64,000 bases of DNA from contig UCEU01000035.1 of the NCBI GenBank assembly GCA_900471485.1, positions 59,423 to 123,422 on the forward strand. Reading direction: 5' to 3'. The translations under genes were made by a program, and so were the position numbers. Below the pieces are notes generated by a model. That model had not been told where the DNA came from. It ran no database searches and saw nothing but the letters and a program-made list of their open reading frames with translations. Positions 8,143 to 17,422 of the stretch are shown in pieces. Numbering within the stretch: the stretch's first letter is position 1; every line of letters begins with the position of its first letter. This DNA comes from Hyphomicrobiales bacterium (GTDB lineage Bacteria; Pseudomonadota; Alphaproteobacteria; Rhizobiales; Rhizobiaceae).

Positions 8143-9054
8143 TCAAAGCTCCAAAGTGCCGCTTGCGACGCGCACGGCCTTGCCGCCGATCCGGGCATTG
8201 CTGATCGCCCCGCCCTCGATATCCATGTGCAGGTGAATGAAGGATGGCCGGCCCATCTCCACGCCCTGCTCCACCATGACGCCGTGGTGCCCATCGGTGA
8301 GCTTGTCGAAATGGTTGATCGCGCCTGACAGGGCCGCCACGGCCGAGCCCGTCGCCGGGTCCTCGACGATACCCATGCCGCTTGCAAACATCCGCGCATG
8401 GAACTTGGCGACGTGGTTCACGCCGCCGCGACAATAGACATAGGCCGAGGCCAGCGCGCCATCGACGAACGGCACTGTCTCCTCCCAGAGCTGCGGGTCG
8501 AAATCGAGGCGCTGCGCGGCGCCGACGTCATGCACCGGGATCATCAGGAACGGCACACCGGCGCTCCACAGCGACGGCACGTGATTCTCGAAACCGATCT
8601 CGGTCACCTTCAGCGATAGCGCATTGGCGATCCCAAGCCGGTCGAGCGGCATGTTGATCTGCTGCGATTTGCGCGGCAGATCGAATTCGGCGAAGCTCGC
8701 CTCGCCTTCGGCCAGTCTGACCGCGCAGCGTACCGGACCGACGTTTTCCTCGAGCACCGAGACCAGATCGAGCGTCGAGCCGCCATGTGCCTGCTCGGCC
8801 AGCGCGATCGCCGTGCCCACCGTCGGATGTCCGGCGAAAGGGAGCTCGCGGCCGGGCGTGAAAATCCTGATTCTCGCGACATAGGCGGGATTGCCGGGGC
8901 GCTGCACGAAGACGGTCTCGGAGAGGTTCATCTCCTTGGCGATGCACTGCATCGCTTCGTCGCTCAAGTCATCGGCATCGTAGATGATGGCGAGCGGGTT
9001 GCCGGCGAGCTTGCGGTCGGTGAATACGTCATAGACGCTGTAGCTGCGCGCCAC
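8143..9054 (-). CDS. PhzF family isomerase/epimerase
   Basis: The 303-residue protein has the two-lobed PhzF/diaminopimelate-epimerase-like fold signatures: GNPLAIIYD near the N-terminus, the catalytic acid E46 in NLSETVF, FTPGRELPFAGHPTVGTA (about 80-97) and the C-terminal VEDPATGSA loop. PhzF of phenazine synthesis isomerises dihydro-hydroxyanthranilate, but no other phz gene is present, so this is one of the many PhzF-like proteins of unknown substrate. Translation probably starts at GTG 9054, since AGGAGG lies 5 nt upstream; the ATG overlapping it at 9056 is in another frame. The terminator at 8089-8118 ends the unit. Confidence 0.88.
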   Translation of the reverse strand: MARSYSVYDVFTDRKLAGNPLAIIYDADDLSDEAMQCIAKEMNLSETVFVQRPGNPAYVARIRIFTPGRELPFAGHPTVGTAIALAEQAHGGSTLDLVSVLEENVGPVRCAVRLAEGEASFAEFDLPRKSQQINMPLDRLGIANALSLKVTEIGFENHVPSLWSAGVPFLMIPVHDVGAAQRLDFDPQLWEETVPFVDGALASAYVYCRGGVNHVAKFHARMFASGMGIVEDPATGSAVAALSGAINHFDKLTDGHHGVMVEQGVEMGRPSFIHLHMDIEGGAISNARIGGKAVRVASGTLEL

Positions 9055-9119
9055 ATCTTCCTCCTGGTCTCGGTCCTCGTGACGCCAAACTGCCCGACCG
9101 GAGAACCGAGCGCAAGGCG

Positions 9120-9875
9120 TTAAGCGACGCCATTCTCCGCGAAATACCAGTCGATGACCGGAAGCATGGCGATGTTGTAGGGCTGCGCCGAGTGATCGGC
9201 AGAACGGATCACAACCGGCCCGGCAATCTCGTCATCCTCGGCAACCAGCATGTGTGCGTGGATCTGCTCGACGATCTCGTCGGCCGTAAGGTCGAAGCGA
9301 AACAGCCGCAGTACAGTCACCGTGCGCCGCACGCGGCTGGCATAATAGCTGTCGCCGGCCATCGCCTCCCTGAGATCGAGCCCCGTCTCCTCCAGCACCT
9401 CGCGACGCATGTTGGCCTCCACGTCGCAGCGCCCGTCCGTGACATCCATCGGTTCCAGCGAACCGGCGGCGAAATAGACCTGTCCGGGATTGGCCGTATG
9501 CGCGCCCATCCGGATCGCCACCAGCGCCCCGTCATTGGTGGCGATGACGGGATAGGCAAAGAGATGGATGCCGCCGCGGCGATCCGCCTGCCGGCGCCAC
9601 CACATGAAGCAGGAAAACGGAATCACATGCGCTTCGCCAGATATCCCCTTTTCGCTCAGCGCCAGCCGCTTCTGGAAGATCATCTCGCCATCGAACAGCG
9701 CCGGATTGGCTGCCGTCTCCTTCGCCCAGTTCTCCCGGATCGCAGCCTCTTCCGAGACCTGAAAGGGATGCGGTCCCGGCAACACCTTGAGGTCGAGACC
9801 CGCGACCGGAAAAACGGTCTGCTCCGGCGGCCAGCCGGCGAATTCATCTGAAAAATCCATCTCAAATCCATTCAT
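9120..9875 (-). CDS. NUDIX hydrolase
   Basis: This 251-residue protein has a Nudix box whose core RREVLEETGLDL falls at about 157-168, preceded by the expected glycine region (AAGSLEPMDVTDG). Nudix enzymes hydrolyse nucleoside diphosphates linked to another moiety. The N-terminal 110 residues are an extension with an MWWRRQADRRGG motif that I cannot assign, so the substrate is open. ATG 9875 overlaps the stop of the upstream endonuclease gene as ATGA, indicating translational coupling. An earlier in-frame ATG at 9905 lies inside that gene. Confidence 0.82.
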   Translation of the reverse strand: MNGFEMDFSDEFAGWPPEQTVFPVAGLDLKVLPGPHPFQVSEEAAIRENWAKETAANPALFDGEMIFQKRLALSEKGISGEAHVIPFSCFMWWRRQADRRGGIHLFAYPVIATNDGALVAIRMGAHTANPGQVYFAAGSLEPMDVTDGRCDVEANMRREVLEETGLDLREAMAGDSYYASRVRRTVTVLRLFRFDLTADEIVEQIHAHMLVAEDDEIAGPVVIRSADHSAQPYNIAMLPVIDWYFAENGVA

Positions 9876-10981
9876 TTCAAATCGAGTTCCATGACGACGG
9901 GGCAATGGTCCGACGCCTTCGGCCGGTCCCAGCCGGTGCGGGGATAGCGCTCGACCTCCTGGCCCGGCGGAAACACCGTGCGAAAGGGCTGGCCGTTGCG
10001 AATGATCTCCGGCAGCCGCCCGGCATTGGTTTTAGCCAGCGCCGGCGACAGCCAGATGTAATCGAGCTGGCACAGCCACTGCTCTTCCGGCCCACGCGCG
10101 TGATAAAGCGTCCAGCGATCAAGAGAATCGCGGCGGCGCACGACGTTCTCCGCGAAGCCGTCACGACTGAGTTCGTCGAGCGCGCTCTCGCTCTCGTCTT
10201 CGTGTTTGAACGAATAGCCCGTCCGCCGCCGCCCGATCACGTCGACGCGCTCCTGGTAATCGTTCATGTCGCCGCAGATGACGAAGCGCTTACCGTCGGT
10301 GTTCCCGGCTCCGAATCGACCCTCGATAATCCTCCGCACCGCCTTCGCCTCCGCCCTGCGAACCGGCATCGTATAGCGCCGCCCATCCACGCCATCGCGC
10401 GGCCCGCCCATCGACTTGAAGTGCACGACATAGAGCGTCACCGGCACGCCGCCGATCCTGAGATCGAGCTCCAGGCAGTCACGCTTGAAGATCTTGTCGT
10501 CGAGATGCGCGTGCTCCGCGAGCTCGTCGTTGAAAAGATCAAGATCGCGATAGGTGGTCATCGCATGGCTCTTGATCTCGACAAGCTCGATCTTCTGACC
10601 GTCGCGGGTCTCCTCGCGCATCAGCACGGCGACGTCGATGCCGCGGCTGTCATTGCCCTCGACCAGATATTTCTGCCGGTAGCCGTTGCCGACCATGCGG
10701 AAGAGATAGCCGTACTCGAAGGCCTGCAGCGCCTCCATGTTGTCGATCTCCTGCAGGCAGAGGATATCGGCATCCGCGTCGGCAATCGCCAGCGCCGTCA
10801 TCTGCCGGGTATCGTCGGTAGACGCGATCACCCGCGCCTGTTCCAGCTGCTGGTAGACACCCTCGCTTCTGACGTCGAAGAGCTTGATCACCCGATCCTG
10901 GCGCAGCTGGTTTCGAAATCCGGTGAAGTCGAACCGCGTCATGAGGTTTTCGACGTTGAAGGTGGCAATGCGTAGCGACAT
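9872..10981 (-). CDS. Endonuclease/exonuclease/phosphatase family protein
   Basis: A 369-residue protein of the EEP superfamily (DNase I/exonuclease III-like fold). The signatures run in order: RIATFNVENLM at the start, DADILCLQEIDN (metal-binding Glu), the CGDMNDYQE motif for the catalytic Asp/Asn pair, and KASDHCPVVMEL with the catalytic His at the C-terminus. There is no signal peptide, so it is probably cytoplasmic; members cleave nucleic acids or phosphodiesters. It is translationally coupled to the downstream NUDIX gene (ATGA), suggesting a joint role in nucleotide or nucleic-acid turnover. The ABC importer genes lie 70 bp upstream on the same strand. Confidence 0.85.
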   Translation of the reverse strand: MSLRIATFNVENLMTRFDFTGFRNQLRQDRVIKLFDVRSEGVYQQLEQARVIASTDDTRQMTALAIADADADILCLQEIDNMEALQAFEYGYLFRMVGNGYRQKYLVEGNDSRGIDVAVLMREETRDGQKIELVEIKSHAMTTYRDLDLFNDELAEHAHLDDKIFKRDCLELDLRIGGVPVTLYVVHFKSMGGPRDGVDGRRYTMPVRRAEAKAVRRIIEGRFGAGNTDGKRFVICGDMNDYQERVDVIGRRRTGYSFKHEDESESALDELSRDGFAENVVRRRDSLDRWTLYHARGPEEQWLCQLDYIWLSPALAKTNAGRLPEIIRNGQPFRTVFPPGQEVERYPRTGWDRPKASDHCPVVMELDLK

Positions 10982-11051
10982 CAGGCACTTCCGGTTTGCT
11001 TTGCGCCAACACTAGGGACCAAATGCCGCTTCGCAAAGCCTGTTTCGGCAA

Positions 11052-12080
11052 TCACAGCCGCCAGGCGCCGCGCACGATGGCCCGGACCTCATCGCCGACG
11101 GCAAGCTTCGACCGGCTGAACGCCCTGAGGATCTGCCCATCCGCAAGCCTGAGCCGGGCGGCATATCGCTCGCCCTCGTAGAGAACGGATTCGACCGTCG
11201 CCGCGATCCCCTCGCCGCCGAGAACGACATCCTCCTGCCGCACCAGAATATCCGACCGCGAGGCCGAACCATCCTCACCCGCAAACAGCGGCTCGATCGC
11301 CGCCCAATCCAGTTGCCTGACGTCACCATCGGGAGACTTCAGCGAAACGATCGCGCCACGCCCGATCAACCCGCCAACGACGCGCCCTTCAGGCCGCGCA
11401 TAGATCTCATCCGGCGGCGCCACCTGCAGCAACTGCCCTTCCGACATCACCGCGACATCGGTCGCCAACGCCATCGCCTCGCTCTGGTCGTGCGTCACAT
11501 AGACCATCGTCGCGCCGGAGCGTTGGTGGAACTCGCGAAACGTCTCCTCCATCTCCTGCTTCAGGTGCCGGTCGAGATTGGCGAGCGGCTCGTCGAGCAG
11601 CACCACGTCAGGCGACGTGACGAGGCAGCGCGCCAGCGCCACGCGCTGCCGCTGCCCGCCCGAGAGATCGGCAGGCCGCCTGTCCGCATAGGCTTCGAGC
11701 CGCACGGTCGCGAGCGCCTCGCCAACCTTTTTGCGATAGGCCTCCCCCGAGATCCCGCGCACCTTAAGGGGATAGCCGACATTGTCGGCGACGCTCACAT
11801 GCGGCCACAGCGCATAGGACTGGAACACCATCGCCATGTTGCGCTTTTCCGGCGGCAGCGATTGCGATGCGTCGGCAAGCAGCCGTTCGCCGAGATGGAT
11901 CGACCCGTCCGTCGGCGTCTCGAAACCGGCGATCATGCGAAGCACCGTCGTCTTGCCGCAACCGGACGGCCCGAGCAGCGCCAGGAAGCCGCCCTCACGC
12001 ACGTCGAGCGAAAGGTTCGAGACAGCGGCCCGGCCGGTGCCGAAATCCTTGGCGACGCGATTGAGGATCAGTTTCGCCAC
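11052..12080 (-). CDS. ABC transporter ATP-binding protein (Fe(III)/AEP/spermidine-type importer)
   Basis: The 342-residue ATPase has all ABC motifs: Walker A GPSGCGKTT (37-45), Q-loop MVFQSYALWPH, signature LSGGQRQRVALAR, Walker B VVLLDEPL and the H-loop in MVYVTHDQSEAMALA. The C-terminal 100 residues form a TOBE-type regulatory domain. This domain order is that of FbpC/PotA/UgpC-like importers. It begins with GTG 12080 (GGGAG upstream) inside the end of the permease gene, a 13-bp overlap that indicates coupling. With the permease and binding protein it completes one importer operon. Confidence 0.93.
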   Translation of the reverse strand: MAKLILNRVAKDFGTGRAAVSNLSLDVREGGFLALLGPSGCGKTTVLRMIAGFETPTDGSIHLGERLLADASQSLPPEKRNMAMVFQSYALWPHVSVADNVGYPLKVRGISGEAYRKKVGEALATVRLEAYADRRPADLSGGQRQRVALARCLVTSPDVVLLDEPLANLDRHLKQEMEETFREFHQRSGATMVYVTHDQSEAMALATDVAVMSEGQLLQVAPPDEIYARPEGRVVGGLIGRGAIVSLKSPDGDVRQLDWAAIEPLFAGEDGSASRSDILVRQEDVVLGGEGIAATVESVLYEGERYAARLRLADGQILRAFSRSKLAVGDEVRAIVRGAWRL

Positions 12081-13762
12081 GGCACAACTCCCTTCGGCAG
12101 CCGCTTTGCCATCAGTTCCAGAAGCAGCATCATGAAAACGACCATGAGAACGACGAGCACCGACAGCGCCGAAGCGAGATCGGAGCTGCCGCTGTCATCG
12201 AGATTGTAGATGGCGACGCCAAGCGTCTGCGTACCCGCCGACCAGAGCAGCGCCGAGATGGTGAGCTCGTTGCAGGCAATCAGGAAGACGAGGATCACCG
12301 AGGCCCCGGCGGCCGGCGCGATCAGCGGCACGATGATATCCTTCAGCCGCCGGAAGAATCCCGCCCCCGACAGCCGCGCCGCCTCTTCCAGCGCCGGATC
12401 GAGCTGGTGGAAGGCGCTGACCACGGGCTTGAGGCTGACGGCGAAGAAGCTTGAGAGATAGGCGATCAGGATGATCCAGACCGTACCGTAGATCGTCACG
12501 TTGATCAGCGGGATGGGTGCCGCGAAGACCAGAATGAACGACACCGCGACGACGATCCCCGGCAGCGAATACGGGATCTCGATGACGCTGGCGACGATGC
12601 GCCCAAGCAAATCCCTGCGCCGCGTCAGCGCGTAGGCCGCAAGCACAGTCACCACAAGGAGACATATCGCAGTACCCGCCGCCAGCGACAGCGAATTGAC
12701 GAAGGCCGTCCGCGTCACCGCCTGCTTGAACAGGATCTCGGAGAAGGCATGGAAGGTCATCGTCTTGAAGGTCAAGGGCACGCCATAGGCCGGCACCAGC
12801 GCGCCTGCGAGCAGCGCGAAGAAGGGTGCGGCGAGCATGAAGAAGATGACGATCCAGAGCACCGGCGCGAACAGCAGCTTCCAGTATCCGAGCTCGAAGG
12901 TGGCAGTCGCGCCCGAAAGACCGAGCACGCGATAATCGCGCCCACGCAGCGCCCGGTCCTGGATGGCGAGACCGGCCACCGAGATGATCGCGATGATCGC
13001 AGAGAGCAGCGCGACGTCGCCGAAGGTACGGCTGGTGAAGGCCGAGAACTTGGTGAAGATCAGCGTCGGCAGCGTGTAGATCGAGGCCGGGATGCCGAGA
13101 ATGGCGGGAATGCCGAAATTGCCGGTACAGGACACGAAGGAGATCGCCGCGCCCGCGATGATCCCTGGCAGCGACAGCGGCAGGATGATGTCGCGAAACA
13201 CCCGGAAACTGGAAGCGCCAGATAGACGCGCCGCCTCGACCCCGTCGCGCGGCAGCGACATCAGGCTCGCCCTGAGCGCCAGATAGACCAGCGGCGCATG
13301 CTGCACGCCATAAAGCAGCGCAATGCCGCCGATCGAATAGAGCGGCTGCGGCGAGCCCAGCGGCGGCGCGATATGAAGCGCCTTCAATAGCGGGCTCGAC
13401 GGCCCCGACATCTGCACCCAGGCAAGTGCCGTCACCTGCGGCGGGATCATCATCGGCAGCACGAAGAGGAAGCTGATCAGCCCCTTGGCCCTGATATCGG
13501 TGAGCGTCAGCAGGAAAGCGAAGGCGCAGCCGATCGCAAGCGAGATGATCGTGCCGAGGACGGCCGTGACGAGCGTGTAATAGGTCGCCGACCAGAGCGC
13601 CGGATCGGACAGAACCGCGATCGCGCCGCCATTGGCGAGTGCGGCAACACCCGTCATCGCCAGCCGCGCAAGCGGCAGCACGCTGAGGATAAGGACGATC
13701 AGAACGATAAAAGGAAACAGCCAGACGGGCTGGCTGTTTCCGGGACGCACATATCCGTACAT
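12068..13762 (-). CDS. ABC transporter permease, fused two-domain FbpB type
   Basis: The 564-residue membrane protein contains two BPD_transp_1 halves in tandem. Each has six predicted helices and an EAA cytoplasmic loop (VEAARLSGASSFRVFRDIILP in the first, written as VEAARLSGASSF plus RVFRDIILP; EEAARLSGAGFFRRLKDIIVP in the second, as EEAARLSGAG plus FFRRLKDIIVP). One chain thus supplies the whole channel, as in FbpB/AfuB/PhnU-type importers. It follows the binding-protein gene by 10 bp and overlaps the ATPase gene. No obvious Shine-Dalgarno precedes ATG 13762, so translation may rely on coupling. Confidence 0.92.
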   Translation of the reverse strand: MYGYVRPGNSQPVWLFPFIVLIVLILSVLPLARLAMTGVAALANGGAIAVLSDPALWSATYYTLVTAVLGTIISLAIGCAFAFLLTLTDIRAKGLISFLFVLPMMIPPQVTALAWVQMSGPSSPLLKALHIAPPLGSPQPLYSIGGIALLYGVQHAPLVYLALRASLMSLPRDGVEAARLSGASSFRVFRDIILPLSLPGIIAGAAISFVSCTGNFGIPAILGIPASIYTLPTLIFTKFSAFTSRTFGDVALLSAIIAIISVAGLAIQDRALRGRDYRVLGLSGATATFELGYWKLLFAPVLWIVIFFMLAAPFFALLAGALVPAYGVPLTFKTMTFHAFSEILFKQAVTRTAFVNSLSLAAGTAICLLVVTVLAAYALTRRRDLLGRIVASVIEIPYSLPGIVVAVSFILVFAAPIPLINVTIYGTVWIILIAYLSSFFAVSLKPVVSAFHQLDPALEEAARLSGAGFFRRLKDIIVPLIAPAAGASVILVFLIACNELTISALLWSAGTQTLGVAIYNLDDSGSSDLASALSVLVVLMVVFMMLLLELMAKRLPKGVVPWRN

Positions 13763-13772
13763 CGAAATGAGA

Positions 13773-14750
13773 TCAGTTCGAGCCGTAGATGCCCGAGAAG
13801 GTCTTCAGGTCGGCATCGGTGTTTTTGAGCGCGGCGGCAGCGTTGATCGGCAGCACCTTGATCGTGTCGCGTGCCGGGAAGCCTTCCGGAAGCTTCATGC
13901 CGTTACGAGCAGGGATATAGCCGAGCTTGACGAAGCCTTCCTGGCCCTTCTCCGAGAGCACGTAATCGACGAACTTCTTGGCGGCGTCGGCGTTCTTGGC
14001 GCTGGCGAGGATGCCAACCGGTTCGGTCACAGCCGATACACCTTCCGTCGGGAAGACGAACTCGACCGGCGCGCCCTTGGCCTTTTCGCGGATCGGCATG
14101 TAGTCGACGATCATCCCATAGGCCTTCTCACCCGAGGCGACGGCCTTGAGGATACCGCCGTTACCGCCGGCAGCGGTGGCGCCGTTTGCGGCCAGATCCT
14201 TGTAAAAATCCCAGCCTAGGCCATCGACGCCGGCAAGCGTCTGCGCGTGAATGAGTGCCGCACCCGAGGTCAGCGGGCTCGGCATGGTGACGAGGCCCTT
14301 GGCTTCCGGCTTCGTGAGGTCCTTCCAGCTCGTCGGCTTCAGCGAAGCGGACGTGTTGTAGATGATGCCTGTCGTGATCAGCTTGGTCGAATAGTAGTAG
14401 CCGTCGGCGTCATAAAGCGAGGCGTCGTAGTTGGCGGCTTCAGGCGACTTGTACGCCATCAGTTTGCCGGCTTCCTTGAGGCGCTCGAGCGTGACGGTGT
14501 CGGCGATCAGGAGAACGTCGGCAACCGGATTGCCGGCCTCGATCTCGGCCTGCAGCTTGGCCATGATCTTCGGCGTGCCGTCGCGTACCCAGTCGACCTT
14601 GATATCGGGGTTGGCGGCCATGAAGCCATCGACGGTTGCCTGCGCATCCTCGTTCGGCTGGCTGGTGTAGAGCACCAGGTTTTCGGCGGATGCGGGAATG
14701 GCGAACAGGCTTGCGGCGAGCAGAGCTGCGGCGGAAACGATGGTCTTCAT
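13773..14750 (-). CDS. ABC transporter periplasmic substrate-binding protein
   Basis: This 325-residue protein has a signal peptide (MKTIVSAAALLAASLFAIPASA, cleavage before ENLVLYTSQP) and the fold of the Fe(III)/2-aminoethylphosphonate/thiamine-type binding proteins. Typical segments are LVLYTSQPNEDAQ, KVDWVRDGTPKIMAKLQAE and TEPVGILASAKN. The adjacent-tyrosine iron ligands seen near the middle of classical FbpA proteins are not evident; the corresponding stretch reads YGMIVDYMPIREKAKG. Iron is therefore not a safe assignment, and a phosphonate, polyamine or other anion is equally possible. It is the first gene of a three-gene importer operon. GAGGG precedes ATG 14750. Confidence 0.88.
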   Translation of the reverse strand: MKTIVSAAALLAASLFAIPASAENLVLYTSQPNEDAQATVDGFMAANPDIKVDWVRDGTPKIMAKLQAEIEAGNPVADVLLIADTVTLERLKEAGKLMAYKSPEAANYDASLYDADGYYYSTKLITTGIIYNTSASLKPTSWKDLTKPEAKGLVTMPSPLTSGAALIHAQTLAGVDGLGWDFYKDLAANGATAAGGNGGILKAVASGEKAYGMIVDYMPIREKAKGAPVEFVFPTEGVSAVTEPVGILASAKNADAAKKFVDYVLSEKGQEGFVKLGYIPARNGMKLPEGFPARDTIKVLPINAAAALKNTDADLKTFSGIYGSN

Positions 14751-14919
14751 GGATGGTGCCCTCGGTGATGGAAGGCTCGTTCCTTAGACATCTGGATTAA
14801 CATGATTGTGACAGTTGCCATTCGCCGATCACAGTGCCGTGCACCCCTTGACCCCATCACCTCACCCCTATCTTCTAGCCCGCGTTTTGATTTTCGATTT
14901 CGGGACAGGAGGAAGTCTT

Positions 14920-15978
14920 ATGGAATATCGTCAATTGGGCCGTTCGGGCCTCAGGGTGTCGACGCTCACCATGGGCACCATGACCTTCGGCGGCAAGGGC
15001 TGGGCAAAGACCGTGGGCGACCTCGGCGTTTCGGAAGCCCGCCGCCTGGTCGACATGTGCATCGACGCTGGCGTCAACTTGATCGATACGGCCGACGTCT
15101 ATTCGGCCGGCGCCTCGGAGGAGATCATCGGCGAGATCCTCGGCGGCGTCAGGAAGAACGGCACGCTGATCGCCACCAAGGCCCGCTTCCCCATGGGCGA
15201 AGGCCCCAACGATGCCGGCAATTCGCGCTACCACCTGATCAGCGCCTGCGAAGCCAGTCTCAAGCGCATGAAGACCGATGTGATCGACCTCTACCAGGTT
15301 CACGAATGGGACGGCCAGACGCCGCTCGAGGAAACGCTGGAGGCGCTGGATACGCTCGTGAAGCAGGGCAAGGTCCGCTACGTCGGATGCTCCAACTTCT
15401 CCGGCTGGCACATCATGAAGGCGCTGGGGATCAGCGAGCGCGAGCACCGCGAACGCTTCGTCAGCCAGCAGATCCACTACACTCTGGAGGCCCGCGATGC
15501 CGAATTCGAGCTGCTGCCGATCAGCCTCGACCAGGGCCTGGGCGTGCTGGTCTGGAGCCCGCTCGCCGGCGGCCTTCTGTCGGGTAAGCATCGCCGCAAC
15601 CAGGCAGCCCCCGAAGGCACCCGCCAGTTCGCCGGCTGGACCGAGCCGCCGATCCGCGACGAGGACCGGCTCTGGAACATCGTGGAAACGCTGGTGTCGG
15701 TCGCCGAAAGCCGCAACGTCTCGGCGGCCCAGGTGGCGCTCGCCTGGCTCCTTGGTCGCCAGGCGGTGACGTCGGTCATCATCGGCGGGCGCACGGAAGC
15801 GCAGTTCAAGGACAATCTGGCGGCAGCCGAATTGAAACTGTCGGCCGAAGAGCGCAAGCGGCTGGACGATGTCAGCCTGCCGCAGCTGCTCTATCCCTAC
15901 TGGCACCAGCGCAACACCGCCAGCGACAGGCTTGGCGAGGCCGATCTATCCCTGCTCGGCCCGCACCTCAATCAATAA
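14920..15978 (+). CDS. Aldo/keto reductase
   Basis: The 352-residue protein is an NADP-type aldo/keto reductase with the (beta/alpha)8 family pattern. The catalytic tetrad is visible: Asp and Tyr in LIDTADVYSAGASEE, Lys in LIATKARFP and His in LYQVHEWDG. The C-terminal cofactor part is SVIIGGRTEAQFKDNLAAAE. Substrate is unknown. ATG 14920 has an ideal AGGAGG 7 nt upstream; the frame stays open further upstream without homology. It diverges from the ABC importer operon and converges on the PLP aminotransferase. Two other aldo/keto reductases are in the window (38302 and 60708). Confidence 0.9.
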   Translation: MEYRQLGRSGLRVSTLTMGTMTFGGKGWAKTVGDLGVSEARRLVDMCIDAGVNLIDTADVYSAGASEEIIGEILGGVRKNGTLIATKARFPMGEGPNDAGNSRYHLISACEASLKRMKTDVIDLYQVHEWDGQTPLEETLEALDTLVKQGKVRYVGCSNFSGWHIMKALGISEREHRERFVSQQIHYTLEARDAEFELLPISLDQGLGVLVWSPLAGGLLSGKHRRNQAAPEGTRQFAGWTEPPIRDEDRLWNIVETLVSVAESRNVSAAQVALAWLLGRQAVTSVIIGGRTEAQFKDNLAAAELKLSAEERKRLDDVSLPQLLYPYWHQRNTASDRLGEADLSLLGPHLNQ

Positions 15979-15997
15979 CACCGAAACGATCGGCGGC

Positions 15998-17221
15998 TCA
16001 GTGGCCGCCGATCTCGCCAGCGATCAGCTTTCCAAGCCGCGCGATGCCTTCCTCGATCTTCTCCTCGTTGCTCGACGAGAAGCTCATGCGCAAGGTGTTC
16101 TCGCCCGAACCATCGGCAAAGAAGGCGCGGCCCGGCACGAAGGCGACCTTGACGGTCTCGATCGATTTCGCGAGCAGCTTGGCCCCATCCATCCCCTTGG
16201 GTAGCGTCACCCAAACGAACATTCCACCCTCGGGCTTCGTCCAACTCACACCCTCGGGCATATGCTTTTCGAGCGCAGCCAGCATCGCGTCGCGACGCTT
16301 GCTGTAGGCTGCCTTGATCTTGGCGACCTGGGCGTCGAAGCCCTTGCGCGCAACCTCGGCAATGGCGATCTGGTTGATCGTCGAGGAATGTAGGTCGGCT
16401 GCCTGCTTCATCAGCACCAACTTGCGGATGACAGGGGCATTGGCGACGATGAAACCGACGCGCAGGCCGGGCGCCAGCGTCTTCGAGAACGATCCGCAAT
16501 AGATCGTCCTTGTCTTGTCGATATCGCCCTTCTCGGCGATCTCGAGCGACAGGATCGGCGCGATCGCCTCGCCGTCGTAGCGCAGCGACTGGTAGGCCGC
16601 GTCCTCGATGATGGCGATGTCCATCTCGTCGGCGAGCTTGATCAGTTTCTGGCGGCCCGCCAAGTCGACGGTCTCGCCGGTCGGGTTGGAGAAGTCGGCG
16701 GACAGATAGGCGAACTTCACCTTGCCACCGGCTTCCCTGGCCTGCGCCTGATAGGACGCCGGCGTGCGGTTGCCGTTGGGCGTCAGCTGGTCGTAGGCAG
16801 GCTCATAGGCGTTGAACGCCTGCAGCGCGCCGAGATAGGTCGGCCACGTCACCAGCGCCGTATCGTTGGGCGACAGGAACAGCTTGCCGAGATAATCGAG
16901 CCCCTGCTGCGAGCCGGAAACGATGAAGACGTTGTCGAGGCCGCAGGCGATCCCGAGCTTGCCCATCTCGCCCACCAGCCATTCGCGCAGCGGCTTGTAG
17001 CCTTCGCTCACGGAGTACTGCAGGGCAGAGTTGACGGCCGTGCTGTCGAAAATATCCGAATAGGCCTGCTTGAACTCCCTGTCCGGAAACAGCGCCGGAT
17101 CGGGAATTCCGCCCGCGAACGAAATGATGTCGGGCTGATCGAGAAGCTTGAGAAGTTCGCGGATTTCCGATGCGCGCATGCGCGACGAGCGGGTTGCAAA
17201 GATGTTTTCCCAATTCAGCAT
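15998..17221 (-). CDS. PLP-dependent aminotransferase, fold type I (2-aminoadipate/aromatic type)
   Basis: This 407-residue aminotransferase belongs to the class I/II group related to LysN/ARO8 and the catalytic part of MocR regulators, but has no N-terminal GntR domain. The PLP lysine lies in CGSFSKTLAPGLRVGF; the start SRMRASEIRELLKLL and IISFAGGIPDPALFP are typical. The substrates are probably 2-oxo acids and amino acids such as 2-aminoadipate or branched/aromatic ones. ATG 17221 is chosen for AGGAAA just upstream and family fit. An inverted repeat at 17274-17296, 53 bp upstream, closely matches one in front of the lysE gene at 37508, suggesting control by a shared amino-acid-responsive regulator. 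It diverges from ilvE. Confidence 0.88.
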   Translation of the reverse strand: MLNWENIFATRSSRMRASEIRELLKLLDQPDIISFAGGIPDPALFPDREFKQAYSDIFDSTAVNSALQYSVSEGYKPLREWLVGEMGKLGIACGLDNVFIVSGSQQGLDYLGKLFLSPNDTALVTWPTYLGALQAFNAYEPAYDQLTPNGNRTPASYQAQAREAGGKVKFAYLSADFSNPTGETVDLAGRQKLIKLADEMDIAIIEDAAYQSLRYDGEAIAPILSLEIAEKGDIDKTRTIYCGSFSKTLAPGLRVGFIVANAPVIRKLVLMKQAADLHSSTINQIAIAEVARKGFDAQVAKIKAAYSKRRDAMLAALEKHMPEGVSWTKPEGGMFVWVTLPKGMDGAKLLAKSIETVKVAFVPGRAFFADGSGENTLRMSFSSSNEEKIEEGIARLGKLIAGEIGGH

Positions 17222-17273
17222 GGGGTTTCCTCGTAATTTTTTGTCTTTACTGGACAAGACCACGCAATAAATG

Positions 17274-17296
17274 ATAAGTCAACATTACTGACCTAT
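17274..17296. promoter_or_regulatory. Inverted repeat, putative operator shared with lysE
   Basis: ATAAGTCA-N7-TGACCTAT has arms complementary at 7 of 8 positions. Its arm sequence and 7-nt spacer match the perfect repeat at 37552-37578 in front of the LysE gene. It sits 53 bp before the aminotransferase start and 127 bp before ilvE. Confidence 0.6.
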
Positions 17297-17422
17297 TTGT
17301 TTGCTACCATGACAATTTTCGGGTCTTTTAATGCGAAAGTCGGCGAAATCGGCCTTTGCAAAGCACAGGCTGCGGCAGTAGTGTCGCCGCCGAAATCAAA
17401 CAGGCTATGAAGGTGCCAGGAA

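Noticed and set aside
8143..9054. Part of a phenazine gene cluster
   Set aside because: No phzA-E or phzG genes are near; PhzF-like proteins are widespread without phenazine synthesis.
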